Shown here in pieces: positions 53,378 to 63,196 of a stretch of 64,000 bases of DNA (its first letter is position 1; every line of letters begins with the position of its first letter). Source of the stretch: Staphylococcus sp. ACRSN (GTDB lineage Bacteria > Bacillota > Bacilli > Staphylococcales > Staphylococcaceae); the NCBI RefSeq assembly GCF_022346615.1, contig NZ_JAKRNS010000004.1:163375-227374 (forward strand), given 5' to 3'. Position numbers and translations under genes: made by a program. The notes under the pieces were generated by a model. It was not told where the DNA came from and made no database searches. It saw only the letters and a list, made by a program, of their open reading frames with translations.

Positions 53378-55365
53378 TGAATTTTCCATGGGATCAATTG
53401 ATCGTTCATGGTAACTGGATGATTACAATGGCACAAATTGGTGCGCCATTTGCAGTTATCGGAGTGATTGCAGTAATTACTTACTTCAAATTATGGAAAT
53501 ATCTTTACAGAGAATGGTTCACATCTGTCGACCATAAAAAGATTGGGGCTATGTACTTAATCTGTGCTGTATTAATGTTCGTACGTGGTGGTATTGACGC
53601 GTTACTTATTCGTGCTCAATTAACAATTCCAGATAACAAATTCTTAGAATCAAACCACTATAACGAAATTTTCAGTACACACGGTGTTATCATGATTATC
53701 TTCATGGCAATGCCTTTCATATTTGGTTTATGGAACGTAGTTGTACCATTACAAATTGGTGCACGCGATGTTGCATTCCCTGTACTTAACAGTATTAGTT
53801 TCTGGTTATTCTTCGCGGGTATGATTTTATTCAACCTATCATTTATCGTAGGTGGATCACCTGCTGCTGGTTGGACAAACTATGCACCGCTTGCCGGAGA
53901 ATTTAGTCCAGGACCTGGAGTTAACTATTATTTAATAGCAATTCAGATTTCTGGTATCGGAACGCTGATGACAGGTATTAACTTCTTTGTTACTATACTT
54001 AGATGTAAATCACCTACAATGAAATTTATGGAAATGCCAATGTTCACTGTGACAACATTCATCACAGCATTGATCGTAATCTTGGCTTTCCCAGTATTAA
54101 CTGTTGCGTTAGCATTATTCACGACTGATAGAATTTTTGGAACAGCATTCTTTACTGTCGCTGATGGTGGTATGCCAATGCTATGGGCTAACTTCTTCTG
54201 GGTATGGGGGCACCCCGAAGTATATATCGTTATCCTGCCAGCATTCGGGATTTATTCTGAAATTATTCCTACTTTCGCTCGTAAACGTTTATTCGGACAT
54301 CAAAGTATGGTGTGGGCGACTGCAGGTATTGCATTCTTAAGTTTCTTAGTTTGGGTTCACCATTTCTTCACAATGGGTAATGGTGCTTTAATCAACTCAT
54401 TCTTCTCAATTACAACAATGTTAATTGGTATACCTACTGGTGTTAAATTATTCAACTGGTTGTTCACGTTATACCAAGGTCGAATTACTTTTGAATCGCC
54501 AATGCTATTTTCACTAGCCTTTATTCCTAACTTCTTATTAGGTGGGGTTACTGGTGTAATGTTAGCGATGGCTGCAGCAGACTATCAATATCACAATACT
54601 TACTTCTTAGTGGCACATTTCCACTATACATTAGTAACTGGTGTTGTATTTGCTTGTCTTGGTGCTTTAATCTTCTGGTATCCTAAGATGACTGGTTATA
54701 AATTAAACGAAACTTTAAATAAATGGTGTTTCTGGTTATTCATAATCGGATTTAACGTTTGTTTCTTACCACAATTCGTACTTGGATTAGATGGTATGCC
54801 TCGTCGTTTATACACTTATATGCCAGAAGATGGTTGGTGGTTACTAAACGTGATCTCAACAATCGGTGCCCTATTAATGGCATTAGGCTTCATGTTCTTA
54901 GTAGCAAGTATTGTATATAGTTTCTTCAAATCACCACGTGAAGCTACTGGTGATAACTGGGATGGTCTAGGACGTACATTAGAGTGGTCAACTGCATCAG
55001 CAATGCCACCTAAATACAACTTTGCAATCACTCCAGATTGGAACGATTATGATACATTTGTTGATATGAAAGAACACGGTCGTCATTATTTAGATAACCA
55101 TAACTACAAAGATATTCATATGCCTAACAACACAGCTGTTGGTTTATGGATGGGTATTTTCATGACGATTGGTGGTTTCTTCTTAATATTTGAAACAATC
55201 ATTCCAGCAATTCTATGCTTAATTGGTATCTTCGGTACAATGATTTACCGCAGTTTCCAAGTTGATCATGGTTATCATATCCATGCAGAAGAAGTTGCTG
55301 AAACAGAAAAACGTTTACGTGAAGCACGTATAAAAGAAAGGGAGGCTGTAAGTCATGAGTCATGA
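53377..55365 (+). CDS. qoxB: Quinol oxidase aa3 subunit I
   Basis: The catalytic haem-copper subunit: 662 residues with about 15 helices. The binuclear-centre motif WGHPEVYI and the HHFF and HFHYTLVTG motifs are present. It reduces O2 to water while pumping protons. It overlaps qoxA by one base and qoxC by 11 bases. Confidence 0.98.
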   Translation: MNFPWDQLIVHGNWMITMAQIGAPFAVIGVIAVITYFKLWKYLYREWFTSVDHKKIGAMYLICAVLMFVRGGIDALLIRAQLTIPDNKFLESNHYNEIFSTHGVIMIIFMAMPFIFGLWNVVVPLQIGARDVAFPVLNSISFWLFFAGMILFNLSFIVGGSPAAGWTNYAPLAGEFSPGPGVNYYLIAIQISGIGTLMTGINFFVTILRCKSPTMKFMEMPMFTVTTFITALIVILAFPVLTVALALFTTDRIFGTAFFTVADGGMPMLWANFFWVWGHPEVYIVILPAFGIYSEIIPTFARKRLFGHQSMVWATAGIAFLSFLVWVHHFFTMGNGALINSFFSITTMLIGIPTGVKLFNWLFTLYQGRITFESPMLFSLAFIPNFLLGGVTGVMLAMAAADYQYHNTYFLVAHFHYTLVTGVVFACLGALIFWYPKMTGYKLNETLNKWCFWLFIIGFNVCFLPQFVLGLDGMPRRLYTYMPEDGWWLLNVISTIGALLMALGFMFLVASIVYSFFKSPREATGDNWDGLGRTLEWSTASAMPPKYNFAITPDWNDYDTFVDMKEHGRHYLDNHNYKDIHMPNNTAVGLWMGIFMTIGGFFLIFETIIPAILCLIGIFGTMIYRSFQVDHGYHIHAEEVAETEKRLREARIKEREAVSHES

Positions 55366-55960
55366 TGCAAACACAATTGATTCTCGTTCGCATGAAGGTA
55401 ATATGAATAAACTTGGCTTCTGGATTTTCCTTACAGCAGAATTCTCATTATTTGGTACGTTATTTGCAGCTTTACTGACATTACAACATGGTGGCGATTA
55501 TGCTGGTAAAATGACTACTGAGTTATTTGAATTACCACTTGTATTAATAATGACATTTGCATTATTAATCAGTTCTTATACTTGTGGTATTGCAATTTAC
55601 TACATGAGATTAGAGAAACAAAAATTAATGATGATTTGGATGATTATCACTGTTTTACTTGGTGTAGTGTTCGTAGGCTTTGAAATTTATGAGTTTGCTC
55701 ACTATGCACATGAAGGTGTTAATCCTACTATTGGTTCTTATTGGTCTAGCTTCTTTATTCTATTAGGAACACATGGTGCCCACGTATCATTAGGTATTGT
55801 TTGGATTACATGTTTATTAATCCAAATTGCTACACGAGGATTAAATAAAGATAATGCTCCTAAATTATTTATAGTAAGTTTATACTGGCACTTTTTAGAT
55901 GTTGTATGGATTTTCATCTTCACTGCCGTATATATGATAGGGATGGTGTATAGCGGATGA
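55355..55960 (+). CDS. qoxC: Quinol oxidase aa3 subunit III
   Basis: A 201-residue subunit with five helices, typical of bacterial COX3-like quinol oxidase subunits ([15 protein letters not shown] near residue 20, [11 protein letters not shown], and [12 protein letters not shown]). Its ribosome-binding site GGGAGG lies inside the end of qoxB. Confidence 0.97.
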   Translation: MSHDANTIDSRSHEGNMNKLGFWIFLTAEFSLFGTLFAALLTLQHGGDYAGKMTTELFELPLVLIMTFALLISSYTCGIAIYYMRLEKQKLMMIWMIITVLLGVVFVGFEIYEFAHYAHEGVNPTIGSYWSSFFILLGTHGAHVSLGIVWITCLLIQIATRGLNKDNAPKLFIVSLYWHFLDVVWIFIFTAVYMIGMVYSG

Positions 55961-56247
55961 ATACAATAGTAAAACACACTGTAGGCTTTATCGCTTCTAT
56001 CGTTCTAACTATCTTAGCAATATTCGTAACATTGTATACTTCAATGTCATTAAACGCTAAGATTACAATTATTTTCGGTTTTGCTTTCATACAAGCAGCA
56101 GTTCAATTATTAATGTTCATGCACTTAACTGAAGGTAAAGACGGTAACGTTCAAGGATTCAAAGTAGTGTTTGCAATTATCATTACTTTAATCACTGTTA
56201 TTGGTACGTATTGGGTTATGCAAGGTGGACACTCAAGTCACTTATAA
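55957..56247 (+). CDS. qoxD: Quinol oxidase aa3 subunit IV
   Basis: A 96-residue subunit with three helices ([15 protein letters not shown] is the family signature). It overlaps qoxC by 4 bases and ends the operon before a terminator. Confidence 0.96.
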   Translation: MNTIVKHTVGFIASIVLTILAIFVTLYTSMSLNAKITIIFGFAFIQAAVQLLMFMHLTEGKDGNVQGFKVVFAIIITLITVIGTYWVMQGGHSSHL

Positions 56248-56256
56248 TCCAATAAT

Positions 56257-56285
56257 AGACTTCTCTCCGGAGAAGTCTTTTTTTA
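56257..56285 (+). terminator. Terminator of qoxABCD
   Basis: A 9-bp perfect stem AGACTTCTC/GAGAAGTCT (56257-56265 with 56270-56278) with a four-base loop is followed by TTTTTTT. Confidence 0.92.
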
Positions 56286-56380
56286 TTTCTATAATTTAGT
56301 TTGTTCAACAACATTCAAAGTTGATTTCATAGTAAAATAATATTATATGAATTAAATTTAATTCTAGGAGGCTATTTATA

Positions 56381-57292
56381 ATGAATAAACACCCCATAAT
56401 TATTGATACAGACCCAGGTATTGACGATGCAGCAGCCATTAGTATCGCGCTCAATCACCCTGCGCTAGATGTGAAGATGATTAGTACTGTTAATGGTAAT
56501 GTTAATATAGATAAAACAACTGCTAACGCATTAAAACTCAAACAGTTTTTCAATAGTGATGTTCCTATCTATAAGGGAGCTGCTCAACCACTCTTGACTG
56601 ACATTGTTGATGCTAGTGTCGTTCATGGCGAATCTGGGATGAATGGCTTTAATTTTCCTACGGTTGATCAATCTGAATTAAGTAATATACATGCAGTAGA
56701 AGCTATGAAATCTATTTTATTAAAAAGTGAAGTACCCATTACAATTATACCTATCGGTCCCCTAACAAATATTGCATTATTACTCACCTTATATCCTGAA
56801 GCTAAACGTAACATTGATAAAATCATACTAATGGGTGGAAGCGCTGGTCGTGGAAATGTGACACCGTTAGCTGAATTTAATATATTTTGCGATCCTGAAG
56901 CTGCACAAATTGTGTTTAATTCAGATTTAACTATTACAATGGTTGGGTTAGATGTAGCAAGAAGTTCTACTTTAAGTCATGAAACTGTCGATGAACTAAA
57001 CACATTAAATCAGACAGGAAAAATGTTACATCAATTATTTAAGCATTATCGTGGAGATGATTTTGAAAAAGGAACTAATGTTTATGATGCTTATACAATT
57101 TTATATCTACTCCATCCCGATTCATTTGTTGTAGCGTCTGCAAATGTTCAAATTGAAACCAGTGGATTACTAACTAAAGGCGCAACAGTAACAGATTTCA
57201 AATCCCCTCAACCAAATTGTGATGTTGTTTTATCAATTGATTCCGAAGTGTTTAAAAAACTATTTTTAGATTCACTAAAACATTGTATTTAA
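56381..57292 (+). CDS. Ribonucleoside hydrolase (RihC/IunH family)
   Basis: A 303-residue nucleoside hydrolase that splits ribonucleosides into base and ribose for salvage. The calcium-binding DTDPGIDD motif is at residues 9-16, with the conserved IPIGPLTNIA and ILMGGSAGRGNVTPLAEFN segments. AGGAGG lies upstream. Base preference cannot be read. It is monocistronic with its own terminator. Confidence 0.92.
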   Translation: MNKHPIIIDTDPGIDDAAAISIALNHPALDVKMISTVNGNVNIDKTTANALKLKQFFNSDVPIYKGAAQPLLTDIVDASVVHGESGMNGFNFPTVDQSELSNIHAVEAMKSILLKSEVPITIIPIGPLTNIALLLTLYPEAKRNIDKIILMGGSAGRGNVTPLAEFNIFCDPEAAQIVFNSDLTITMVGLDVARSSTLSHETVDELNTLNQTGKMLHQLFKHYRGDDFEKGTNVYDAYTILYLLHPDSFVVASANVQIETSGLLTKGATVTDFKSPQPNCDVVLSIDSEVFKKLFLDSLKHCI

Positions 57293-57313
57293 ATCTGATT
57301 TTAGATACAAAAA

Positions 57314-57349
57314 AGCCCTTAAATGAATTTTATAGTTCATTTAAGGGCT
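57314..57349. terminator. Bidirectional terminator between the hydrolase gene and fmtA
   Basis: A 14-bp perfect stem (57314-57327 with 57336-57349), AGCCCTTAAATGAA, with an A run before it. Confidence 0.82.
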
Positions 57350-57435
57350 AATAATATTTAAAAATAAGTTACCAGGCTACGTTATTAATTTTAAAACAAA
57401 ACACAATTGCTATGAAATTTGAAGTTCATAAAAAA

Positions 57436-58629
57436 TCAATTGTCACTTTTACTATAAGACACCCCTACCTCATTATAAGTTCCTATTTGATTTAATATAT
57501 TTTTATAGATATATTCTAAACTATTTTCATTTTTAAAATCAAAAGGCTCATAGTTAGATCCTAAAATGATAATATAACGATTATTAAAATATACTGTAAA
57601 TGTATGGCCAAAGAACTTACCATTCACTCTATTTTTATCTGCAAAAGTATAAAATCCATATCTATATGGTAAAGGATATTTTTTAGTATAACTTTCATGA
57701 ATGAATGGTTCTGTTACTTTTTTTGAAAACAATTTATTATTTTGTAAACTATAAATTAATTTGCCCATATCTAAAGGAGTCATATATAGATTTCCAGCAC
57801 CATAATAATGATATAAATATTTTGGTTGCTGCGCCGTTGGTTGTTCATTATCTTGTTGAAGTTTATATCCGGTTGCCATAAAACTGCTTAATTCTTTATT
57901 GTTATAAAAGGCAGTATGTTCAAGATTAAATGGTTCTATAATCCTTTGGTCAAAATTTTGCTCAAAAGACTTTCCGGTCACTTGCTCAATTATTTGCGCA
58001 AGAACTAAATAATTCGCATCATTATACCGATAAATGTCGTGAAAATTTTTATCAATTCCTTGTTTTTGTATACCTTGAACAGCTTCTTTTAAGTCTTTAT
58101 ATTTAGTACTAGGTTTGTATTTTACCAAACCACTCTTATGAAAGATAAGTTGCTCCACAGTTATTGGTAATTCCGTTTCAAACCAAGGAATATATTTAGT
58201 AATCGGTTTTGAGGTGTCAATTGCTTTTGCTTGTTCTAATTGTTTTATTATCAAGCCAGTGGTCAATTTTTGAACTGAACCAATGAGATACATTGTATCT
58301 GGTGTGTTCAGTTCTTTTTTTGAAAAATCTTTATAACCATAACCTTTATTTAACTTTAACTTACCATTATCTAATATTGTCGCAGTACCATTATAATTTG
58401 TTTCCTTTAAATAGTTATCAATTTCCTTAATTTCAGGATTATCATTCACTATTGTTGGCATTTTCATATGAGCTTTTTTGAAAGGCATTTCTTCCATTTT
58501 ATTCAAGCGTTCTCTGGCTGAATTGTTTTGTTGTTGAAACACTTGTATTGTAGTATAGGTTGCTAGTATGCATATCGCTATAATCAAAGTTAATAACACT
58601 AGTATGCGTATCAATTCTTTTGATGTCAT
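57436..58629 (-). CDS. fmtA: FmtA-like serine hydrolase acting on teichoic acid
   Basis: A 397-residue protein with one N-terminal membrane anchor (about residues 7-29) and an extracellular beta-lactamase/PBP-fold domain. The catalytic SxxK motif is SVQK at residues 118-121 (SAQK in S. aureus FmtA), and YNDAN forms the second motif. Recognisable family segments are YIPWF, FHKSGLVKYK and YYGAGNLYMTP. FmtA removes D-alanine from teichoic acids and affects methicillin resistance. It is next to qoxABCD in S. aureus too. Confidence 0.9.
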   Translation of the reverse strand: MTSKELIRILVLLTLIIAICILATYTTIQVFQQQNNSARERLNKMEEMPFKKAHMKMPTIVNDNPEIKEIDNYLKETNYNGTATILDNGKLKLNKGYGYKDFSKKELNTPDTMYLIGSVQKLTTGLIIKQLEQAKAIDTSKPITKYIPWFETELPITVEQLIFHKSGLVKYKPSTKYKDLKEAVQGIQKQGIDKNFHDIYRYNDANYLVLAQIIEQVTGKSFEQNFDQRIIEPFNLEHTAFYNNKELSSFMATGYKLQQDNEQPTAQQPKYLYHYYGAGNLYMTPLDMGKLIYSLQNNKLFSKKVTEPFIHESYTKKYPLPYRYGFYTFADKNRVNGKFFGHTFTVYFNNRYIIILGSNYEPFDFKNENSLEYIYKNILNQIGTYNEVGVSYSKSDN

Positions 58630-58649
58630 TCTTGTTGCCTCTGCTCATA

Positions 58650-60308
58650 CTATTTCATTGAATCAATATATTCACTTACAAATTCATTAGAAAATGTAGT
58701 TATATCATTTACGTTCAATGAGAAATATACTTTCATTTTCGGTTCAGTACCTGATGGTCTTAGTGCAATAAAACCTTCATCAAAAATAAATCTTATTAGA
58801 TTAGCGTTTGGTAATGATAGTTTGTCGGAAGTACCATCTTCAATATTTTGTACAATACCCGTTTCATAGTCTTCGATTTTCTTTACTTTTAAATTACATA
58901 ATGTTGTAATTTCTTTATTTCTAAATTGTTCCATTATACGGTTTATTTTTGTGACGCCTTCTGATCCTTCAAATGAAGGTGCTAACGTTTTATCTTTGAA
59001 CGCACCGATATTTTTATAAATATCCTCAAGTTCATCCTTTAATGTTAAACCATTATTTGCTAACAAATTTTTATATTTAATGAGTAACGGAACAATTTGT
59101 ATTGCATCTTTATCGCGAGAAATGGTTTGTGCTAAATAACCATGACTTTCTTCAAACGCTAATAACAACTGTTGCTCATTTAATTGTTCCTTTTCTTCTA
59201 GTAAATTTGAAATGTACTTAAACCCAGTTAATACGTTATTAACTTCTACATCTAATGCTAATGCTAAACGTTCAGCTAACTCGCTCGTCACAATTGATTT
59301 AATAATATAAGATGGTTTATTTGAATCTACCAAATCTTGGAATCTCAACTTCATTAATAATAAACCAATTTCATTTCCGTTAAAATATCGATAGTTATGG
59401 TTGTCATATCGTTCAATAAAACCAAGTCTGTCTGCATCAGGATCAGTAGCAATGACTAGTTGTGCATCTGTTTCATTTGCCAGTATTAAACCGCGTTCAA
59501 ATACCGCTTCTTCCTCTGGGTTTGCAATTGCAACTGTTGGAAAATTACCATCAGGTAATGATTGCTCTGATTCAACAACATAATTATTATAATTAAGTTC
59601 AGACAATATTTCTGATACAACCGGTAAACTTGTACCATGCAAACTAGTTAAAACAACTTTAGAGTCTTTAATGTCTATTGAACCTACAAGTTGTTTTACT
59701 TTGTTTTTATAAGCTTCTGTTAATGATTGGTTTATATATAGTATTTTCTCATTTTGAACTAAACTTTCAAAATCCCCTTTTTTAATATCAAGCGGTGAAT
59801 TTATACTATTTATGTATGAACTTAATGTGTCCGAATCATCAGGTAATAATTGTCCTCCCTTTTCATCATAAATTTTGATGCCATTATAATTTTTAGGATT
59901 ATGACTTGCGGTAATCATCACACCAGCATCTGCTTTTAAATGTCTTACTGCAAAAGATAATTCAGGTGTAGATTTATAACTATCTGATAATATTGGTGTT
60001 ATTCCATTTTGTACTAATACACCGGCCATTTCTTGTGAAAATTCCTTCGATAATAATCTTGTATCAAAATGAATCACAACATTTGCTTTACTTTTTTTAT
60101 TATTTAAATATTGTGCAAGTCCTAATGCAACCTTTCTAACTGTAAAAGCATTAAGTCTTGCGGGACCTAGACCAAATGTACTTCTAATACCGGCAGTCCC
60201 GAAAGTTAATTCACCTTCAAATGCGGCATCTTTCTCTTCTTGAGTTTGTTCATCGTAAAATGATTTAACCAAACTCTCATCTAACTTATCGAACCATTGT
60301 TGTTTCAT
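58650..60308 (-). CDS. pgcA: Phospho-sugar mutase, alpha-phosphoglucomutase PgcA
   Basis: Interconverts glucose-6-phosphate and glucose-1-phosphate, the precursor of UDP-glucose for glycolipid anchors of lipoteichoic acid. The phosphoserine loop TASHNP is at residues 133-138 (S135), the metal loop is DPDADR, and the C-terminal sugar-phosphate loop is RPSGTEPK. The 552-residue length is right. It lies 20 bases upstream of fmtA on the same strand, so the two are probably co-transcribed. As I recall, pgcA is elsewhere in S. aureus. Confidence 0.93.
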   Translation of the reverse strand: MKQQWFDKLDESLVKSFYDEQTQEEKDAAFEGELTFGTAGIRSTFGLGPARLNAFTVRKVALGLAQYLNNKKSKANVVIHFDTRLLSKEFSQEMAGVLVQNGITPILSDSYKSTPELSFAVRHLKADAGVMITASHNPKNYNGIKIYDEKGGQLLPDDSDTLSSYINSINSPLDIKKGDFESLVQNEKILYINQSLTEAYKNKVKQLVGSIDIKDSKVVLTSLHGTSLPVVSEILSELNYNNYVVESEQSLPDGNFPTVAIANPEEEAVFERGLILANETDAQLVIATDPDADRLGFIERYDNHNYRYFNGNEIGLLLMKLRFQDLVDSNKPSYIIKSIVTSELAERLALALDVEVNNVLTGFKYISNLLEEKEQLNEQQLLLAFEESHGYLAQTISRDKDAIQIVPLLIKYKNLLANNGLTLKDELEDIYKNIGAFKDKTLAPSFEGSEGVTKINRIMEQFRNKEITTLCNLKVKKIEDYETGIVQNIEDGTSDKLSLPNANLIRFIFDEGFIALRPSGTEPKMKVYFSLNVNDITTFSNEFVSEYIDSMK

Positions 60309-60661
60309 TCTTTATGTTCCTCCTTATATATTTAACACAAGGTTTAGTAATTGTTTAAAATTAATATACTTTTCATTATATCGCATGTCTTTAAAGAAAT
60401 CATTTTAAACATGTAGCAACAATCTATATTCTCTTTGTTTATATTGTACAAAACAAATATTCACCCTTCATTTATATCATTTATACAAATTTATAGAATT
60501 CACTACTATATCTTAGTTGATATTTTTTTATGTTAGTAATAAAATTATAAGTTATAGTACATTTTCTTCTTTACAAAAATTTTACAAAGTTAAAAAGAAC
60601 TATAACTTTCATAAAAAATATAGTAATATGTACAAAATCATATGCATGGGGAGCTTCAAAC
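60309..60661. other. Divergent promoter region between pgcA and lcpB
   Basis: About 350 AT-rich bases hold both promoters. I see the ribosome-binding sites of both genes (GGAGG for pgcA, GGGGAGC for lcpB) but no clear -35/-10 pair, no stable hairpin and no gene. Confidence 0.5.
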
Positions 60662-61984
60662 ATGAATAAAATTTTTAAATATTTTTTAATATTTCTATCT
60701 TTGATTCTTGTAGTTGTTCCTGTAATTTTTGCTGTTATTCTATTTAAATCATCTCAAGGTGCTTTTGAAAATTCATTTAATAATGGAGATGCTTCACGCC
60801 AATCAAATATTCGTGGCGAAAAAGTTAATCCTTCAAAAGATCCTGTTTCTATCTTATTTTTAGGTATTGATGAAAATAGTGGACGTGAAAAAAACGGGCA
60901 AACTACTGAACATTCAAGAACAGACGCAATGATTTTATCTACATTTAATGCAGATAAAAATCAAATTAGAATGCTTAGCATTCCTCGAGACACTATTAGT
61001 TATATTCCAAAAGTAGGATTCTACGATAAAATTACACATGCCCACGCGTACGGCGGTCCTACTGCTTCTATGGATTCTGTAGAAGCGACATTAAATGTTC
61101 CAGTTGATTATTATGTAAGAATTAATATGGAAGCATTTGTTGATGCGGTTAATGAACTTGGCGGCATTTATTACAAAGTTCCTTACGATATTAATGAGCC
61201 AAACACAGATGATACTGGAAAAATTAAAGTTAAGAAAGGTTACCAAAAATTGAATGGTGATCAGGCGCTTGCAGTAGCTAGAACAAGACACCAAGACTCC
61301 GATTTAAAACGTGGTCAAAGACAAATGGATTTACTTAAGGTACTATTTGCAAAAGCACAAAAATTAGATTCATTCGATAAATTAGATGATGTTATACAAA
61401 TAGTAGGTAAAAATTCCAAACATAATTTTAATTCTAAAGAAGTAAAAGCACTCGCTACTAAATATCTCCAAAATGATATTGAAATAAAGAGCAAACAGCT
61501 AAAAGGCGAAGATGATTACTTAGATGGTATCTACTATTACAATCCAGATTTAAAAAGCATAATGAGTACTTCAAATCTATTGCGTAAAGATTTAAATTTA
61601 TCAAAAATTAATGATAAAGATGACTTTTTAAATCAACGTGTCCAAGAATTTTATGGTACACTCGTACCACAGACAGAAATTGATAAAAGCCTATTAAGAA
61701 AAAATCAAAATGACAGTTCGGATGATAATAATGAAGAAGCTGAGGATAACCAATCTTCTTCATCAGGTAATCAAGATAACTCAACAGAATCATCAGATTC
61801 GTCACAAGATAATTCAAATCAACAATACGATTCAAATCAAGATCAAACAAATTCACAACAAAACAATGATCAACAACAAAATGATATAAATCAGCAGGAG
61901 AATGATATGAATCAACAACAAGCACCATCAACAGATGCAACACAACAACCTCCAAATGCTGACGCACCAACTAACCAATATTAA
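60662..61984 (+). CDS. lcpB: LytR-CpsA-Psr family cell-wall glycopolymer ligase LcpB
   Basis: LCP enzymes attach wall teichoic acid to peptidoglycan. The 440-residue protein has one N-terminal membrane helix (about residues 7-29) and an extracellular LCP domain (about 62-230) with the conserved SRTDAMIL, SIPRDT and ARTRHQDSDLKRGQRQ motifs. Residues from about 346 to 440 form a Gln/Asn/Ser-rich tail. Position near atl and fmtA matches S. aureus LcpB as I recall. GGGGAG precedes the ATG. Confidence 0.9.
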   Translation: MNKIFKYFLIFLSLILVVVPVIFAVILFKSSQGAFENSFNNGDASRQSNIRGEKVNPSKDPVSILFLGIDENSGREKNGQTTEHSRTDAMILSTFNADKNQIRMLSIPRDTISYIPKVGFYDKITHAHAYGGPTASMDSVEATLNVPVDYYVRINMEAFVDAVNELGGIYYKVPYDINEPNTDDTGKIKVKKGYQKLNGDQALAVARTRHQDSDLKRGQRQMDLLKVLFAKAQKLDSFDKLDDVIQIVGKNSKHNFNSKEVKALATKYLQNDIEIKSKQLKGEDDYLDGIYYYNPDLKSIMSTSNLLRKDLNLSKINDKDDFLNQRVQEFYGTLVPQTEIDKSLLRKNQNDSSDDNNEEAEDNQSSSSGNQDNSTESSDSSQDNSNQQYDSNQDQTNSQQNNDQQQNDINQQENDMNQQQAPSTDATQQPPNADAPTNQY

Positions 61985-62006
61985 TCTGTAGAAAGGAGCT
62001 CAAATT

Positions 62007-62477
62007 ATGTCACGAAAAACATATGAAAAACTTGCCCATGTTCATGGCATGTTCAATGTATTAGAACAGCAACTGATTCATAGTAAAGATATGGCATTAT
62101 TTAGAAATGAATTTTTCTATGTAAACCATGAGCATCGTGAAAACTACGAAGCATTGCGCATTTACTATAAAGATAGTGATGTAAATCCAGTAGTTGACGG
62201 CGCTTGTTACATTGTTGCTCTTCCAGAAATATTTGATAAAGTAGACGTATTTGAATCTGAATTACCCTTCACTTGGGTATATGACCAAAATGGTATTACT
62301 GAAACAATGAAACAAATCAGTATACCTATTCAATATTTAATCGCAGCTGCTTTAGAAGTTACTGATGTCCAATTGTTCAAGCCATCTGGTTTTACTATGG
62401 GTATGAATAACTGGAATATTGCTCAGATGAGAATCTTTTGGCAATACACTGCAATTATAAGAAAAGAAGCACAGTAA
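62007..62477 (+). CDS. DUF2538 family protein
   Basis: A 156-residue soluble protein of the staphylococcal DUF2538 family (MSRKTYEKLAHVHGMFNVLE at the start, SGFTMGMNNWNIAQMRIFWQ near the end). It starts 22 bases after lcpB with GGAG upstream and is followed by a terminator, so lcpB and this gene form one transcript. Function unknown. Confidence 0.85.
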   Translation: MSRKTYEKLAHVHGMFNVLEQQLIHSKDMALFRNEFFYVNHEHRENYEALRIYYKDSDVNPVVDGACYIVALPEIFDKVDVFESELPFTWVYDQNGITETMKQISIPIQYLIAAALEVTDVQLFKPSGFTMGMNNWNIAQMRIFWQYTAIIRKEAQ

Positions 62478-62481
62478 GTTT

Positions 62482-62515
62482 AACTACCCTATCGTTAGCG
62501 TTAGGGTAGTTTTTA
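62482..62515 (+). terminator. Terminator after lcpB and the DUF2538 gene
   Basis: A 10-bp perfect stem AACTACCCTA/TAGGGTAGTT (62482-62491 with 62502-62511) is followed by TTTT. Confidence 0.88.
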
Positions 62516-62542
62516 ATTACAAAAAATGTGAGGTAAATAATT

Positions 62543-62968
62543 ATGTTTAAAATCGTTGAAAATGAGAAAATGATGAATGATGCATTAATGATTCGAAAAA
62601 AAGTTTTTGTCGAAGAACAAGGTGTCCCTCTCCAAAATGAAATAGATTCTTTTGAATCAATAGCTACCCATATAGTTGGATATGATCAACACGGTTTACC
62701 TTTTGCAACAGCACGCTTTCGTAACGTTGATAATGATGCAAAAATTGAACGCGTGGCTATATTAAAAAATCACCGTAACAAAGGGTATGGTAAAGCATTG
62801 ATGAAAGCAATCGAAACCTTTGCTCAAAGTAAAGGTTTCAGCACTTTAAAGCTCAATGCACAGTGCCATGCACGACCATTTTACGAATCATTAAATTATA
62901 TAGCAGTTGGTGATATATTTTTAGAAGAAAAAATAGAACATATCGCTATGAAAAAGTACATAAATTAA
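62543..62968 (+). CDS. GNAT family N-acetyltransferase
   Basis: A 141-residue acyltransferase. The CoA pyrophosphate loop is HRNKGYGKAL and the start MFKIVENEKMMNDALMIRKK, with VFVEEQGVP, resembles the YjcF-type GNAT group. Family members acetylate small molecules or protein N termini; the substrate is not readable. The ribosome-binding site GAGGT lies 11 bases upstream. It lies between lcpB and atl on the same strand. Confidence 0.9.
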   Translation: MFKIVENEKMMNDALMIRKKVFVEEQGVPLQNEIDSFESIATHIVGYDQHGLPFATARFRNVDNDAKIERVAILKNHRNKGYGKALMKAIETFAQSKGFSTLKLNAQCHARPFYESLNYIAVGDIFLEEKIEHIAMKKYIN

Positions 62969-63047
62969 AGTTTATTATAGAAATGTATTTAAAGTTCATT
63001 TATCTTTTGTAATATTTAACGTGGTGTAATTTTATAACAATTATATT

Positions 63048-63069
63048 TTTAAGCGTTATAACGCTTAAA
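63048..63069. promoter_or_regulatory. 22-bp perfect palindrome upstream of atl
   Basis: The half-site TTTAAGCGTTA is followed immediately by its exact reverse complement. It lies 128 bases before the atl start and 80 bases after the GNAT gene. With no T run on the plus side it is a weak terminator candidate, so an operator is possible. Confidence 0.45.
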
Positions 63070-63157
63070 CCAAGAATTTCTTAATTACTCGATATAGAAT
63101 AAGATTAATTTTATATTACAAAATGATGAATTTAAACACCATACAACTTTGACGTAT

Positions 63158-63163
63158 TATAAT
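63158..63163 (+). promoter_or_regulatory. Predicted -10 element of atl
   Basis: A perfect TATAAT lies 34 bases before the atl ATG. I see no matching -35 at 17 bases. Confidence 0.5.
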
Positions 63164-63196
63164 GGCACTAAATAATTTTGTTAAAGGGGCAGTTTA

